64,000 nt of DNA from Burkholderiaceae bacterium (GCA_004322135.1 SCSG01000020.1:62001-126000), one strand, 5' to 3'. Shown: positions 55,060 to 64,000, counted from the stretch's first letter. Made by a program: numbers and translations. Notes: generated by a model from the letters alone, not told the origin.

Positions 55060-56562
55060 TCAGTCAGGCTTCTTATGAACGGCATCGGCCACCCGGAAGA
55101 GGGTGGCGTCATTGAAGTGGCGGCCTATCAGCATGAGGCCGACGGGTTTGTTCTCGGAGGTTCCACAGCACACAGAAATGGCCGGATGGCCAGAGATGTC
55201 GAAGGGGCAAGTGTTGTTGACCGGCCCCCAACTGGCGATGAGCACGTCCTTGGGCGAGGCATCTTCGGGCAGCAGCCGCGTGGCTGTCATGGGGGTGGTA
55301 GGCATGAGCAGCACGTCGTACTGGTTCAACCAGGCGTTATATTCGGCACGCAGGCGTTGAACCAGGTTGCGGGCCTTGGCGTACAGTCGCCCCCCATGCC
55401 TGGCAAAAATTTCACCTGTGAGCAAGCCACCCTTGATGGTGGGCGGCAGCTCGTTGATGTGCGCTTCCCAGCCTGCGATGGCACGCATGAAAGAAAGTGA
55501 ATAGGCACCGTTGACGCCGTAAAAGCCCATGCCATGGGCATGAACCATATTGTGATAGGTGCCCTCAAGGCAGATAGGCAGCCACAGCGCCGAGCCGATG
55601 TTGTGCCAGGGGATGGAAATTTCGTCGACCACCGCGCCTTGCGTCTGGAGCAACTTGGCGGCCTTGCGTACGGCCTCGTCCACGCCAGCCTCGGATTCGG
55701 GACGCCCGAAGCCTTCTTTTACCAGGCCGATACGCATGCCGCGAACGCCCTGGCCCAGAACCTCGGTGTAGGCCTGCGTGCGTACGCCTTTCTGTCGCCC
55801 GTCAATGCCGTCGTCGCCGGCAATCACTTCGAGCAACCGGGCACATTCCTCGACGGAGTCGGCCATGGGGCCGACATGATCCAGGCAATACTCCAGGCCA
55901 AGCACCCCGGTGTACGGCACCAGTCCGTAGGTGGCCTTGAGGCCGACAATGCCGCAGAACGATGAGGGCATGCGGATGGAGCCAGCCTGGTCGGCGCCGA
56001 TGGCCATGTCGACTTCATGCGCGGCGACGAGCGCGGCGCTGCCGTTACTGGAACCGCCCGTGGTGTGCCCCGGCGCGCGCGGGTTCTCTACGGGGCCCGT
56101 GGAAGCCGTTGAGCTGCTGGTCGAAAAACACAGGTACTCGGCAACGGACTTGCCGGCAATCTCGGCTCCTGCGTCCAGCATGCGTGTGACAATCGTGGCA
56201 TCAGTGTCCGGAACGAAGCCTTCGAGAATGGATGCGCCATTGGTCAACGGCACCCCGGCCACAAATACGTTATCTTTCACGGCAACGCGCTTTCCAGCCA
56301 GTTTGCCCTGCGGTGCGCCCTTGATGCTGGTCTTGTAATACCAGGCGTTGTAGGGGTTGTCGGCCGCATCGGGACGATAGCCGGGAGTGCGCGCGTATTT
56401 GATCTCGGGTGCTGGCTCGGGCAACTGTTCGATCATGCGCAAGGCAGGCGTTACGGCGCTAAGAAATTCGTGGTAACTGCTTGCTTCGGCTGGAGTCAGA
56501 TCCATGCCCAGATCGGCACCCACTTGCCTTAAGCCGTCCGGGTCGGGGAAAAAGAATGACAT
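55060..56562 (-). CDS. Amidase signature enzyme (Rhodococcus-type amidase)
   Basis: 500-residue Ser-cisSer-Lys amidase. The N-terminal helical segment is MSFFFPDPDGLRQVGADLG; the catalytic Lys lies in GKRVAVKDNVFVAG, the Gly/Ser-rich loop is HTTGGSSNGSAALVA, and the nucleophile region is GADQAGSIRMPSSFCGIVGLKATYGLVPYTG. The GADQ(A/G)GSIR form is that of nitrile-pathway amidases such as those of Rhodococcus. It hydrolyses amides to acids. The start at 56562 has GGAGG upstream; the longer frame to 56886 is not family-like. No nitrile hydratase adjoins. Confidence 0.92.
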   Translation of the reverse strand: MSFFFPDPDGLRQVGADLGMDLTPAEASSYHEFLSAVTPALRMIEQLPEPAPEIKYARTPGYRPDAADNPYNAWYYKTSIKGAPQGKLAGKRVAVKDNVFVAGVPLTNGASILEGFVPDTDATIVTRMLDAGAEIAGKSVAEYLCFSTSSSTASTGPVENPRAPGHTTGGSSNGSAALVAAHEVDMAIGADQAGSIRMPSSFCGIVGLKATYGLVPYTGVLGLEYCLDHVGPMADSVEECARLLEVIAGDDGIDGRQKGVRTQAYTEVLGQGVRGMRIGLVKEGFGRPESEAGVDEAVRKAAKLLQTQGAVVDEISIPWHNIGSALWLPICLEGTYHNMVHAHGMGFYGVNGAYSLSFMRAIAGWEAHINELPPTIKGGLLTGEIFARHGGRLYAKARNLVQRLRAEYNAWLNQYDVLLMPTTPMTATRLLPEDASPKDVLIASWGPVNNTCPFDISGHPAISVCCGTSENKPVGLMLIGRHFNDATLFRVADAVHKKPD

Positions 56563-56738
56563 GAGGAAACCTCCGTTAATAGGCGTGCCCCTCGGGGCAA
56601 CGTGAGTCGCCACGCCATGGCGTGGTGGTTGAATTGATTCTGCCACAAACAGTACGGCCGGGCACCTATTGTTGCGACGCTGGGCGTTCGCACGGAGATG
56701 ACGGCAATGTTGGCAAAAGAAGTTAAGCGCCGTGTGTG

Positions 56739-57785
56739 TCAGGTATGAGTATCGCGTCGGCACAGCAGGCGATAGACCAGGCCGGCACCCACCACCGCCC
56801 ACACCAGAAGGCTGACGTAGACGCTCACGTTGGGGATCACCATAAGGTACTGCGCGCCTGTCGCGTGTGCCAGAGAGTCCGTGCACACCGTGTACATTCC
56901 CAGCGGGAATACGATGTTCCAGTCGTCTACTTCATAGTTCACTGGCACATGACTCCAGACATAGCGCCACAACTCCAGGATCACCAACAGTGGTATCCAC
57001 CAGGTCGCCATGGCCCAGTAAAACAAGGTGAAGCCCTTGACGAACGGCAACAGGTCGTGAAGCGGGCCCTGTGGCGGCGCATTGAGGATGATCAGGCTGC
57101 CGGCCAGCGCACTGATGGCCAATGCGCCCATGTTGATCCAGTAGGGTGGGGTGAACTCGCGCGCGATAAGCGGTAGCAGCACCATCCGGTACATAATCAA
57201 CGTGATGATGACGAGGTACCACGCGCATCCGATCAGGTACAGCGATATTGCGGCGAACAGCCACCACTCGCGAGCTACCAGCGCCCCTTCGCGCGCAAGA
57301 ATCGCGACCAGCACGGCAAGCGCCTGTGTCGAAACCACCACGACCAGCCAGCTGCCGTTGATGGTGTCTCTGAAAGGTGCCTTGACGCGCCGGGTCATGG
57401 AAGAAAAGAAAAACAGGTAAATCAGCACTACCCAGCAGAAGGCACCCCAAACGGCAACGACCCGCGCAACGACGGGCAGATTGACCACCAGCAGGCATTG
57501 TGTCGCCAGCACACAGGTACCCGCGGCCAGCGTCAGAAACGCCGCGCCGTGCCCCGGCCTCACGAAATTCAAGATCATTTCGTTGCGGTAAAAGATGAAG
57601 CGCAATACGCTGATCAGCAACAGCCACAGGTACGCCGCCCAATTCAGCCAGAACAGTGTCTGGCCCAGAACCAGCATTCCGTGTTGCGTGACACTGACCG
57701 AAATGATGCCGGTGGCCATCACCAGCGCGAACCCGCCGGGCTCCATGGCGCGCGCTCTGGCCATTACACGTTTTATGATTGACAT
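56739..57785 (-). CDS. TDT/SLAC1-family tellurite-resistance/C4-dicarboxylate transporter
   Basis: 348-residue, ten-helix membrane protein. MEPGGFALVMATGIISVSVTQHG opens helix 1, and a FVRPGHGAAFLTLAAGTCVLATQ, ILELWRYVWSHVPVNYEVDDWNIVFPLGMYTVCTDSLAHATG set marks the TehA/malic-acid branch. It probably moves a monovalent anion or dicarboxylate. Located just upstream of the amidase on the same strand (176 bases apart). Confidence 0.88.
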   Translation of the reverse strand: MSIIKRVMARARAMEPGGFALVMATGIISVSVTQHGMLVLGQTLFWLNWAAYLWLLLISVLRFIFYRNEMILNFVRPGHGAAFLTLAAGTCVLATQCLLVVNLPVVARVVAVWGAFCWVVLIYLFFFSSMTRRVKAPFRDTINGSWLVVVVSTQALAVLVAILAREGALVAREWWLFAAISLYLIGCAWYLVIITLIMYRMVLLPLIAREFTPPYWINMGALAISALAGSLIILNAPPQGPLHDLLPFVKGFTLFYWAMATWWIPLLVILELWRYVWSHVPVNYEVDDWNIVFPLGMYTVCTDSLAHATGAQYLMVIPNVSVYVSLLVWAVVGAGLVYRLLCRRDTHT

Positions 57786-57950
57786 TAGATACCCCGTGAC
57801 GTCGGCCTCTACAACATTACGACGGGCAACTATAGTGTCAGTGTACTCGGTGCCGCGACGGGCAGTGCCGTTGTCGTTCGTTCCCGCACCGCATTACAGT
57901 TGCCGCCGCGTGTGGCACAACGTGGCGGAAAGGGCCTGAGATTCAAGGCT

Positions 57951-58361
57951 TCAACGTGCGGCGGCGTCCACAAGCGCAGCTACGGCGCCTATCGGCTTCA
58001 TCAAATCGTCTGGAAGGCTGTGACGCTGACGGAGATACTCGGTCGAGTTGAATGACAGCCATGTGTGGCCGTTCGCATCTTCGTGAATGAGTACCTTGAG
58101 CGGGAGATCCAGCGCGCTGGTTGGCGCGCGTTGCATCAATGGTGTGCCCGCCTTGGGATTGCCAAAGATCAAGAGTTGGCTGAAAGGTAGTGCAAGTCCG
58201 ACTCGTTCGGCGTCGCCGCTAAAATCAATGCAGGCGAAAAGCGTCAGCCCGCGTTCCCGGATCATCGCCTGGAGCCGTTCGGTCGTCGTGGCGCCTGAGT
58301 GCGAGCTTGCGATGGTGACAATGCCGGTGCTGGCGTCCTCTGCAGTTGGAGCAGTGACCAT
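57951..58361 (-). CDS. DUF302-domain protein
   Basis: 136-residue soluble protein of the DUF302 family: TTERLQAMIRERGLTLFACIDFSGDAERVGLALPFSQLLIFGNPKAGTPLMQ and LPLKVLIHEDANGHTWLSFNST. The function is unknown, though members are linked to stress or redox loci. It starts at ATG 58361 with AGGAAACACC upstream. It lies 104 bases downstream of the receptor gene at 58465 on the same strand. Confidence 0.87.
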   Translation of the reverse strand: MVTAPTAEDASTGIVTIASSHSGATTTERLQAMIRERGLTLFACIDFSGDAERVGLALPFSQLLIFGNPKAGTPLMQRAPTSALDLPLKVLIHEDANGHTWLSFNSTEYLRQRHSLPDDLMKPIGAVAALVDAAAR

Positions 58362-58464
58362 GGTGTTTCCTGTGTGATGCCTGGGCAGTGCAGTTCGCAT
58401 TACGTTCGCGCCTGCGTGAGGGCTAAGCCCCAAGCAGGCGCGGCACCGCTTAACGGCTTTTTTT

Positions 58465-59634
58465 TTATTCCTTCATCTTGCATGAAGGCGCAAACGGATC
58501 GGTATGATTTGTGGCAATGCTGCTGATGTACTTGTAATCCAGCTTGCCTTTGCTGTTAGGTACGATTTTGGCAAGATACCAATCGGAAATCGGGTAGTGA
58601 TTGTTGTTGAACTTGAAGTTGCCGCGCACGCTCTTGAAGTCGGCTTTTTCGAGGGCCTTGCGAAACTGGTCGGGTTTGCCTTCAACGTCGCCGTTTACCG
58701 CTTTCAACGCTGAACCGATCAGGCGTGCGGTGTCGTAAGCAACGGCGTCCCAATAGGTGGGACGGCGGTTATATTCTTTTTCGTAAGACGCCACGAATTT
58801 CTTGTTTGCCTGGTTGTCCAGCATGGGAGTCCATTGGGTGGTCAGGTAGTAGCCCTGCGTCGCGTTGCCCGACCCGGCGATCAAACGATCATCCAGACCG
58901 ATTGTGTTGACGACCGTTATCGACTTCTTTAGCCCTGAGATTTCGAATTGCTTGGCGAAATTGATTCCCGGGCCACCCGGTTCAAATAGAAATATACCGT
59001 CGGGGTGCAACGAACGTATGCGGGCCAGCTCTACAGAGAAATCAGACTGATCGAATTTGGTGTAGATCTCTGCCAGAATTTCCCCTTTGTACGCGCCTTT
59101 GAAGGCAGCAAGGGAATCGCGTCCGGCCTGGTAGGCAGGTGCCAGCAGCACCATCTTTTTGAGCCCCAGCTTGTTTGCGGCCATCGCGGCGGTATCGCTG
59201 TGCGAATTACTTTCAAACGCGACAGAGAAAAAATTCTTGTTGCAGTTTTTGCCAGCGTATTCCGAAGGGCCGGCAAGCGAGCTGACGTAGAACGCGCCTT
59301 TTGCCGTTACCGCCGGAGCCACAGCGATGACGACGTTGGAAAACGTTGCGCCGGTGAATATATGTACTCCCTGCTGAAGCATCCGCTCTGCGGATTGCTT
59401 TGCCGCGCCGGGTTTGAAGCCGTCATCTTCGGCGATGAGCTTAACGGGTATGCCGCCCAGTTTTCCACCGTCTTCCTTGATCGCAAGATTGATCGCGTCG
59501 CGTTGACCTGCGCCCATATAGCCGAATGACGTTGACATGGTTCCGATGAAACCAATGTCGACGGGTTTCGTATAGCCACAAGCTGAAATAACGGTTAATG
59601 CTAGCCCGATGCCTACTTTTTGAAGCGCTTTCAT
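58465..59634 (-). CDS. LivK-type substrate-binding lipoprotein
   Basis: 389-residue receptor of the type I periplasmic fold. The N terminus MKALQKVGIGLALTVISACGYTKP fits a lipoprotein signal with Cys near 20. Mature text starts DIGFIGTMSTSFGYMGAGQRDAINLAI, and LLAPAYQAGRDSLAAFK, TVVNTIGLDDRLIAGSG and AVAYDTARLIG follow. It differs clearly from the tandem pair at 25-28 kb. It is the last gene of the class II aldolase/ketopantoate-reductase-like operon (116-base gap to the start of the last gene upstream). No permease genes adjoin. Confidence 0.85.
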   Translation of the reverse strand: MKALQKVGIGLALTVISACGYTKPVDIGFIGTMSTSFGYMGAGQRDAINLAIKEDGGKLGGIPVKLIAEDDGFKPGAAKQSAERMLQQGVHIFTGATFSNVVIAVAPAVTAKGAFYVSSLAGPSEYAGKNCNKNFFSVAFESNSHSDTAAMAANKLGLKKMVLLAPAYQAGRDSLAAFKGAYKGEILAEIYTKFDQSDFSVELARIRSLHPDGIFLFEPGGPGINFAKQFEISGLKKSITVVNTIGLDDRLIAGSGNATQGYYLTTQWTPMLDNQANKKFVASYEKEYNRRPTYWDAVAYDTARLIGSALKAVNGDVEGKPDQFRKALEKADFKSVRGNFKFNNNHYPISDWYLAKIVPNSKGKLDYKYISSIATNHTDPFAPSCKMKE

Positions 59635-59750
59635 TTATGTCTCCTGGTGCTGAATTTTTTGAATGATGTGGCTGTGCCGGCATCGCTCGCGCGCGACCAT
59701 GCCCATCACCGTCAATAGTTCTTGTTGTTCGATCTTGTATTCGGCGTTGG

Positions 59751-60665
59751 TTATCGTGTCCGGTTGAAGGGTGCCAGGCAGGCATAGGCCATACTGTGCA
59801 CTGGAGTCGGCACGCCCAGGGATTCTCCCAACTTCGCAACGTGGCCGCTAAGCCAGTCAAGCTCTAGCGGTTTACCGCGCTCAAGGTCCTCCAGCAGGGA
59901 CACTTTTGCGCCGTAGGTGACACTGTGCGCAAAGGCAAGACACTTCGCCACCGTGTCGTCAGGTAAGTGGATGCCTTTACGCGCGGCGACCGCCATGACT
60001 TCTTCCATGCCGAGCATCATTAGGTGGTTGAGGCGTTCGTCGGCGCAGATGTAGCCGACACCTTGTCGGGCCAGCGTGGAAATGGCGCCGACTGACGTGA
60101 CTCCGGTGAATTTGTGCCACATGGCGGACAGGACGTCGGTGGACAATACCGTGTCGATGTCAGCCGCGTTGCAAGCCTGTTGAAACGCAAGCGCGCGGTC
60201 CGACCGTCGCCCATTGAGTTCGCCAAACACGAGGCGATCGGTTTTACCGCGTCCCAGGACGATACCCGGTTCGGGAATTGCCGCCGATATGAAAACGGTC
60301 CCGCCCAAGACGTTGTGCGCATCGAACACATTCTGCAGGACTTCGTGCGACGTCACGCCGTTCTGGATTGGCACCAATATAGTGTGCGAATCCACCATGG
60401 GGCGCATGGCCTGGGCAGCGCTTTCCAGGTCGTAGAGCTTTACGGCCACGATGACGACGTCAACGGCACCAACGTCGCCGGGATTGTCTGTGGCCTGAAT
60501 GGGGACAGCGCGGCTGGTGCCCCGCCGTTGAAGGGTGAGGCCATTTGCTTGAATCGCTTTCAGGTGTTCGCCCCGACAAACGAGCCATACCGTGTGGCCG
60601 GCGCACGCCAGTAGCGCGCCCAGGTACGAACCAATACCGCCGGCACCCATTACCGCAATTTTCAT
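59751..60665 (-). CDS. Ketopantoate reductase (ApbA/PanE) family protein, second copy
   Basis: 304-residue NADP enzyme. GAGGIGSYLGALLACAG is the nucleotide loop, VIVAVKLYDLESAAQA holds the family Lys, and ALWHKFTGVTSVGAISTLARQGVGYI and SLLEDLERGKPLELDWLSG mark the C-terminal domain. It starts 2 bases after the class II aldolase stop, so both are one operon. A true panE would more likely be at 962 or elsewhere; here a role with the aldolase substrate is inferred. Confidence 0.87.
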   Translation of the reverse strand: MKIAVMGAGGIGSYLGALLACAGHTVWLVCRGEHLKAIQANGLTLQRRGTSRAVPIQATDNPGDVGAVDVVIVAVKLYDLESAAQAMRPMVDSHTILVPIQNGVTSHEVLQNVFDAHNVLGGTVFISAAIPEPGIVLGRGKTDRLVFGELNGRRSDRALAFQQACNAADIDTVLSTDVLSAMWHKFTGVTSVGAISTLARQGVGYICADERLNHLMMLGMEEVMAVAARKGIHLPDDTVAKCLAFAHSVTYGAKVSLLEDLERGKPLELDWLSGHVAKLGESLGVPTPVHSMAYACLAPFNRTR

Positions 60666-60667
60666 GA

Positions 60668-61441
60668 TTACGTTCTATATGACGGATCGGTGCGTTCAAG
60701 GTGCCGTATCAGTGCGGGCCATTCCAGCCTGCCCAATGGGCTTTTGTCACCGTAAGCCATTTGAGCAATGCCTTCGGCCACCGCTTCGGGTGGGTTGGTA
60801 AGCGGCCGTTGACTGGCAAGCGCATCGACTTGCACCTGCATGGCGCGCTCCAGGTGCCACATCATGCTGAACGCCTGGGGAATGGTGTGTCCGGTCATTA
60901 GCGTGCCGTGGTTTCGAAGTATCATCACCGACTTTTGGCCGAGATCGGACCCAAGCGTTTTTCGTTCGTTCATGTCCAGCGCGAAGCCTTCGCTGGCATG
61001 ATAGGCGACTTGGTCATGAAATATCATGGCATGCTGGGTAAGCGGCAATAAGCCGCACTCCATCGTCGATATGGCCATACCCGCCCGTGTATGCGCGTGG
61101 AATATGCATTGGATGTCGGGTCGCACCTCATAAATTGCACTATGGATTACGAACGCGGCGGGATGAATATGGTTTTCAGTTGGCGCAACGATATTGCCGT
61201 CCAGATCTATCTTTACGAGACTTGATGCAGTTACTTCGTCGAACATCCAGCCGAAAGGATTAAGCAGGAAATGATTGTCCGGCCCTGGTACGCGCGCCGA
61301 GATATGCGAGTAGATTAAGTCGGTCCATTCGTACTGCGCCGCGAGTCTGTAAAAGGCCGCGAGGTCTACGCGGACCTGCCACTCCTCGGGACTGACGATA
61401 GCGCTGGGCGCGGATTCGACGCTGGGTGTAGGGAGATTCAT
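60668..61441 (-). CDS. Class II aldolase/adducin family protein
   Basis: 257-residue zinc enzyme of the fuculose-aldolase/adducin type. DLIYSHISARVPGP with SHIS and LNPFGWMFDEVTASSLVKIDLDGN, the metal loop IFHAHTRAGMAIS (HxH), and SVMILRNHGTLMTG with the third His. It has an N-terminal extension of about 20 residues. Members cleave sugar phosphates or act on other 3-carbon acids such as in 4-hydroxy-2-oxo acid chemistry. It is the first gene of the operon. Confidence 0.88.
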   Translation of the reverse strand: MNLPTPSVESAPSAIVSPEEWQVRVDLAAFYRLAAQYEWTDLIYSHISARVPGPDNHFLLNPFGWMFDEVTASSLVKIDLDGNIVAPTENHIHPAAFVIHSAIYEVRPDIQCIFHAHTRAGMAISTMECGLLPLTQHAMIFHDQVAYHASEGFALDMNERKTLGSDLGQKSVMILRNHGTLMTGHTIPQAFSMMWHLERAMQVQVDALASQRPLTNPPEAVAEGIAQMAYGDKSPLGRLEWPALIRHLERTDPSYRT

Positions 61442-61683
61442 TGGAAGTTCGAGTGAAAAATAATTAAGAACGAGGCTGTGCGTGGTGTCCTGTCTAGTCG
61501 ATTCGACTACGTAACTTGGTCGCCAAGCGATTCGGATTCACTATATGGCGGATGTTTGTCATGAGCAAGAAATATTTCCGCGCGGACGGGTACCGCTTCT
61601 GACAAGCGTGGGGAGTCAGCTGTTAGTCAGGAATGCCTCTGCTCCATCCAGTAAGTCGGCCGTCGTTCAGGGACGCCTCTGTT

Positions 61684-62316
61684 CTAGACGGGCAGGCTCT
61701 CGCGATGGCGGGTGGCGGCGTAGAGTCGCCAGAATAGCAAGGCGGCTGTCGAGCGGTAGGGCGACCAGCTGCTGGCCAGATCGGCCAGGTCGGCGGTGCT
61801 TGGAGGAGCCTGAAGCGCGAGGGCTTCGGTTACGGCCTTGCGCAGCGCGAGGTCCCCGGCTGGAAAAATATCGGGATGGCCGGCGCAGAACATCAGGTAA
61901 ATTTCCGCGGTCCAGCGGCCTATGCCTTTATGTCGAATGAGCGTCTCGACGGCCTCATTTGCGGGTAAGGTCACCACGGTGTCAAGGTTTAGTTCGCCCG
62001 ACACGATGGCATGTGCCGCCGTGCGAATGTAGGCGTACTTTGTACGTGAAAGGCCGACGCTCTGCAGGCCCTTTTCGCCCAGCGCCAGAAACGCCTGGGC
62101 TGACTGCGCGCCACCGCAGGCTTCCAGTCGTCCCCAAATGGCGTCAGCGCTTTGTACCGAGAGCTGCTGGCCACAAATAATCCGTGCCAGCCCCTCGAAG
62201 CCGGGCGGTCGCGTACGCGGCAGGACTTCGCCCGCCGCTTTCCGAATCGGTATCAGGCGTGCGTCAAGCTTCAACAGCCGCCTGAGATCCTTCTGGACGT
62301 CGGACCGGGATCGCAT
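61684..62316 (-). CDS. AlkA-like DNA-3-methyladenine glycosylase
   Basis: 210-residue HhH-GPD base-excision enzyme. LARIICGQQLSVQSADAIWGRLE is the family's first helix pair, and the helix-hairpin-helix with the catalytic Asp is HKGIGRWTAEIYLMFCAGHPDIFPAGDLALR. It lacks the N-terminal AlkA domain, as in short bacterial members. It lies 8 bases after metY on the same strand, so it is probably co-transcribed. Confidence 0.92.
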   Translation of the reverse strand: MRSRSDVQKDLRRLLKLDARLIPIRKAAGEVLPRTRPPGFEGLARIICGQQLSVQSADAIWGRLEACGGAQSAQAFLALGEKGLQSVGLSRTKYAYIRTAAHAIVSGELNLDTVVTLPANEAVETLIRHKGIGRWTAEIYLMFCAGHPDIFPAGDLALRKAVTEALALQAPPSTADLADLASSWSPYRSTAALLFWRLYAATRHRESLPV

Positions 62317-62324
62317 GACTTCGG

Positions 62325-63596
62325 TTAGACCTTGGCAAGGGCCTGATCAATGTCTTCAATCAGATCGTCAACGTGCTCGATACCCACGCACAGGCGAACC
62401 AGGTCGACACTGACCCCGGCCGTCTTCAGTTCTTCGTCGGTAAGTTGGCGGTGAGTGGTCGTGGCGGGGTGGCAGGCCAGAGTCTTGGCGTCGCCGATGT
62501 TCACGAGGCGTTTGATGAGCTGCAACTGGTCCATGAATCGTGCGCAGGCCTCGCGCCCGCCCTTGACTCCGAAGCTGAAGAGCGAGGACGGGATTCCGCC
62601 GTCGATGTATTTTTGCGATAAGGCGTAGTCTCGATCGCCTTCCAGTCCGCCGAAATTGACCCAGCCCACCTTGGGGTGTTGCTTGAGGTGGCGGGCCAGC
62701 GCCAGAGCGTTCTGGCAGTGGCGCTCCATGCGCAGGCCCAGCGTCTCGATGCCTTGCAGGATGAGGAAGGAGTTAAAAGGCGAGATTGCTCCACCCGTGT
62801 TGCGCAGTGCAACCGTGCGGGCTCGTCCGGCAAAGGGCACCGCAGCAAAGTCGTCAACGTACACCACCCCGTGGTAGGCAGGTTCGGGCTGATTGAATTG
62901 TGGGAAGCGCGGATTGTCCTTCCACGGAAAGCGTCCCGCGTCGATCAGGATGCCGCCGATGCTGGTGCCATGGCCGCCCAGATACTTGGTAAGTGCGTGG
63001 ATGATGATGTCGGCCCCGAACTCGATGGGGCGGCACAGCGCTGGCGTTGGGACGGTATTGTCCACGGCCAGCGGAATCCCCTTGGCGTGGGCAATTTTCG
63101 CCAGGGCGGCAATGTCAACGACATTGCCCGCCGGGTTGCCGACGGATTCGCAATACACAAGGCGAGTCTTGTCGTCAATGGCGCGGGCAAACGCTTCCGG
63201 ATCCCGGCCATCCACCAGGCGTGCTTCGATGCCCAGGTCTTTGAGGGTATGCCGCAGAAAGGTGTAGGTGCCGCCATAGACCTGGCTGGTAGCCACGATG
63301 TTTTCGCCAGCCTTGGCCACGGTAAGGACGCAGGCCGTGATGGCGGCCATGCCAGATGCAAAGGCCAGGCCCGCCGCGCCACCTTCCAACTGGGCGACTC
63401 GGTTTTCCAGTACATCGGTCGTGGGGTTCTGGATTCGGGTGTAAATATTACCGGCCACCTTCAAGTCGAACAGGTCCGCACCGTGTTGGGTGTCGTCAAA
63501 ATAGTAGCTGGTAGTCTGGTAGATGGGGACCGCAACGGAATGCGTTTGGGGGTCGCCGGCAAAGCCGCCGTGGACTGCGATGGTGTCGCGTTTCAT
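62325..63596 (-). CDS. metY: O-acetylhomoserine aminocarboxypropyltransferase (sulfhydrylase)
   Basis: 423-residue PLP enzyme of the Cys/Met-metabolism family, making homocysteine from O-acetylhomoserine and sulfide. It begins RDTIAVHGGFAGDPQTHSVAVPIYQTTSYYFDD. PLP sits on the Lys of HALTKYLGGHGTSIGG; TLACHPATTTHRQLTDEEL near the C terminus is family-specific. AGGAGG lies upstream of the ATG at 63596. The 197-base upstream region shows no riboswitch I can recognise by eye. Confidence 0.95.
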   Translation of the reverse strand: MKRDTIAVHGGFAGDPQTHSVAVPIYQTTSYYFDDTQHGADLFDLKVAGNIYTRIQNPTTDVLENRVAQLEGGAAGLAFASGMAAITACVLTVAKAGENIVATSQVYGGTYTFLRHTLKDLGIEARLVDGRDPEAFARAIDDKTRLVYCESVGNPAGNVVDIAALAKIAHAKGIPLAVDNTVPTPALCRPIEFGADIIIHALTKYLGGHGTSIGGILIDAGRFPWKDNPRFPQFNQPEPAYHGVVYVDDFAAVPFAGRARTVALRNTGGAISPFNSFLILQGIETLGLRMERHCQNALALARHLKQHPKVGWVNFGGLEGDRDYALSQKYIDGGIPSSLFSFGVKGGREACARFMDQLQLIKRLVNIGDAKTLACHPATTTHRQLTDEELKTAGVSVDLVRLCVGIEHVDDLIEDIDQALAKV

Positions 63597-63793
63597 GCTG
63601 CCTCCTGAGTGAGTGACGTTTAATATGAGTGAAGTCTGTGCATTTTGCCACAGCCTTTATTATGCAGAGGTATAAGCGAAACGCGGCGGGAAGTTTCCTG
63701 CGCGCTTGCCCCCGTCGTGTTGTCCGGCCCCCATAAGTGCCGCTATCGCCTTGTTCGGTTCACATGAGTGCCGCGGCGGCACTGCGGCCTTCG

Positions 63794-64000
63794 CTATGCC
63801 AGCGTCACTACAGCCCGGCTGTTGGGGTCGCCGAAAACCATCAGATAAAAAGGCGGGGTAGCGGGCAATACAATGTGGCCGCCGCCTGTGCCCGCTTGCA
63901 CGGTATTCCATTTGGCATCGTACAAGCGCCACGCGCGCGAGCCCGAGACCTGCACCTTACCCGCCTTGATCAGCTGCAAATATTGCGCGTTGCCCTGGTT
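63794..64000 (-). CDS. C-terminal end of an unidentified protein, running past the right edge
   Basis: The last 68 residues of a minus-strand gene whose start lies beyond 64000; the frame is open at the edge (NQGNAQYLQLIKAGKVQVSG) and stops at TAG 63794. The text (WRLYDAKWNTVQAG, LPATPPFYLMVFGDPNSRAVV) has no motif I can name. The spacer to metY (198 bases) holds nothing clear. Confidence 0.6.
   Translation of the reverse strand, partial: NQGNAQYLQLIKAGKVQVSGSRAWRLYDAKWNTVQAGTGGGHIVLPATPPFYLMVFGDPNSRAVVTLA

Noticed and set aside
56563-56886. N-terminal extension of the amidase
   Set aside because: The extension has Arg/Gly/His-rich shadow-like text, while GGAGG and the family start lie at 56562.
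58458-58466. Run of nine T as an intrinsic terminator
   Set aside because: It lies on the plus strand at the end of a minus-strand gene, where it reads as A; no plus-strand gene precedes it and the adjoining stem is only about three bases.
63660-63932. 90-codon minus-strand ORF near the right edge
   Set aside because: Overlaps in another frame the open frame that continues beyond the window; low-complexity Arg/His/Pro text.

Overview
The window looks like a chromosomal segment of a GC-rich betaproteobacterium of the Alcaligenaceae (Bordetella/Achromobacter/Pusillimonas-like). The evidence is the trpE-trpG-trpD-trpC order running into a HIT protein and ung, with rpe-gph just upstream and apaG-mltA-ubiH-like-dsbC on the other side, plus GTP-dependent PEP carboxykinase, several orphan periplasmic solute receptors and LysR regulators. 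This assignment comes from gene content, not a search. I see no rRNA, tRNA, CRISPR array, insertion sequence or prophage.

Layout. 1-2617: end of a D-malate/tartrate dehydrogenase operon with a ketopantoate-reductase-like gene and a soluble ModA-like protein. 2834-15890: housekeeping block with rhlE, ung, HIT, trpCDGE preceded by a previously unmarked leader peptide (trpL) and attenuator, gph, rpe, apaG, mltA, a UbiH-like hydroxylase and dsbC. 16246-19176: small accessory genes (PuuE-like deacetylase, truncated VOC protein, STAS-like protein, TetR regulator with a divergent PACE-type efflux protein). 19297-27996: aromatic-acid catabolism (LysR, salicylate-type acyl-AMP ligase, salicylyl-CoA-type hydroxylase, maleylacetate reductase, FAH hydrolase, two tandem LivK-like receptors). 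28227-34406: ggt, gltJKL without gltI, and pckG. 34449-37529: BASS transporter, ProQ/FinO protein and small exported proteins.

37903-45519 is a cluster of unknown product: a CDP-alcohol phosphatidyltransferase fused to a sulfatase/LTA-synthase-like domain, a RibD-type reductase, a small cytochrome c, and a tight operon of dehydrogenase, degenerate PTPS/QueD-like protein, GT4 glycosyltransferase and UPF0104 membrane protein. It reads as a pathway for an unusual glyco- or phospho-lipid whose head group may derive from a pterin or ribityl pyrimidine. 45832-50008 holds a TorF-type porin and two MFS transporters.

50235-53367 is a second cryptic system: a 69-residue ORF, a protein combining an HExxH zincin-like segment, TPR-like helices and an ATP-grasp domain, and a SerC paralog. 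Both junctions are one-base TGATG stop/start overlaps, so the three are probably translated together. 53381 to the end holds a LysR/DoxX pair, an amidase, a TDT-family transporter, a DUF302 protein, a class II aldolase/ketopantoate-reductase-like/receptor operon, an AlkA-like glycosylase with metY, and a gene entering from the right edge.

The two clusters at 37.9-45.5 kb and 50.2-53.4 kb are the best candidates for undescribed biology. Products of both are inferred, not shown.
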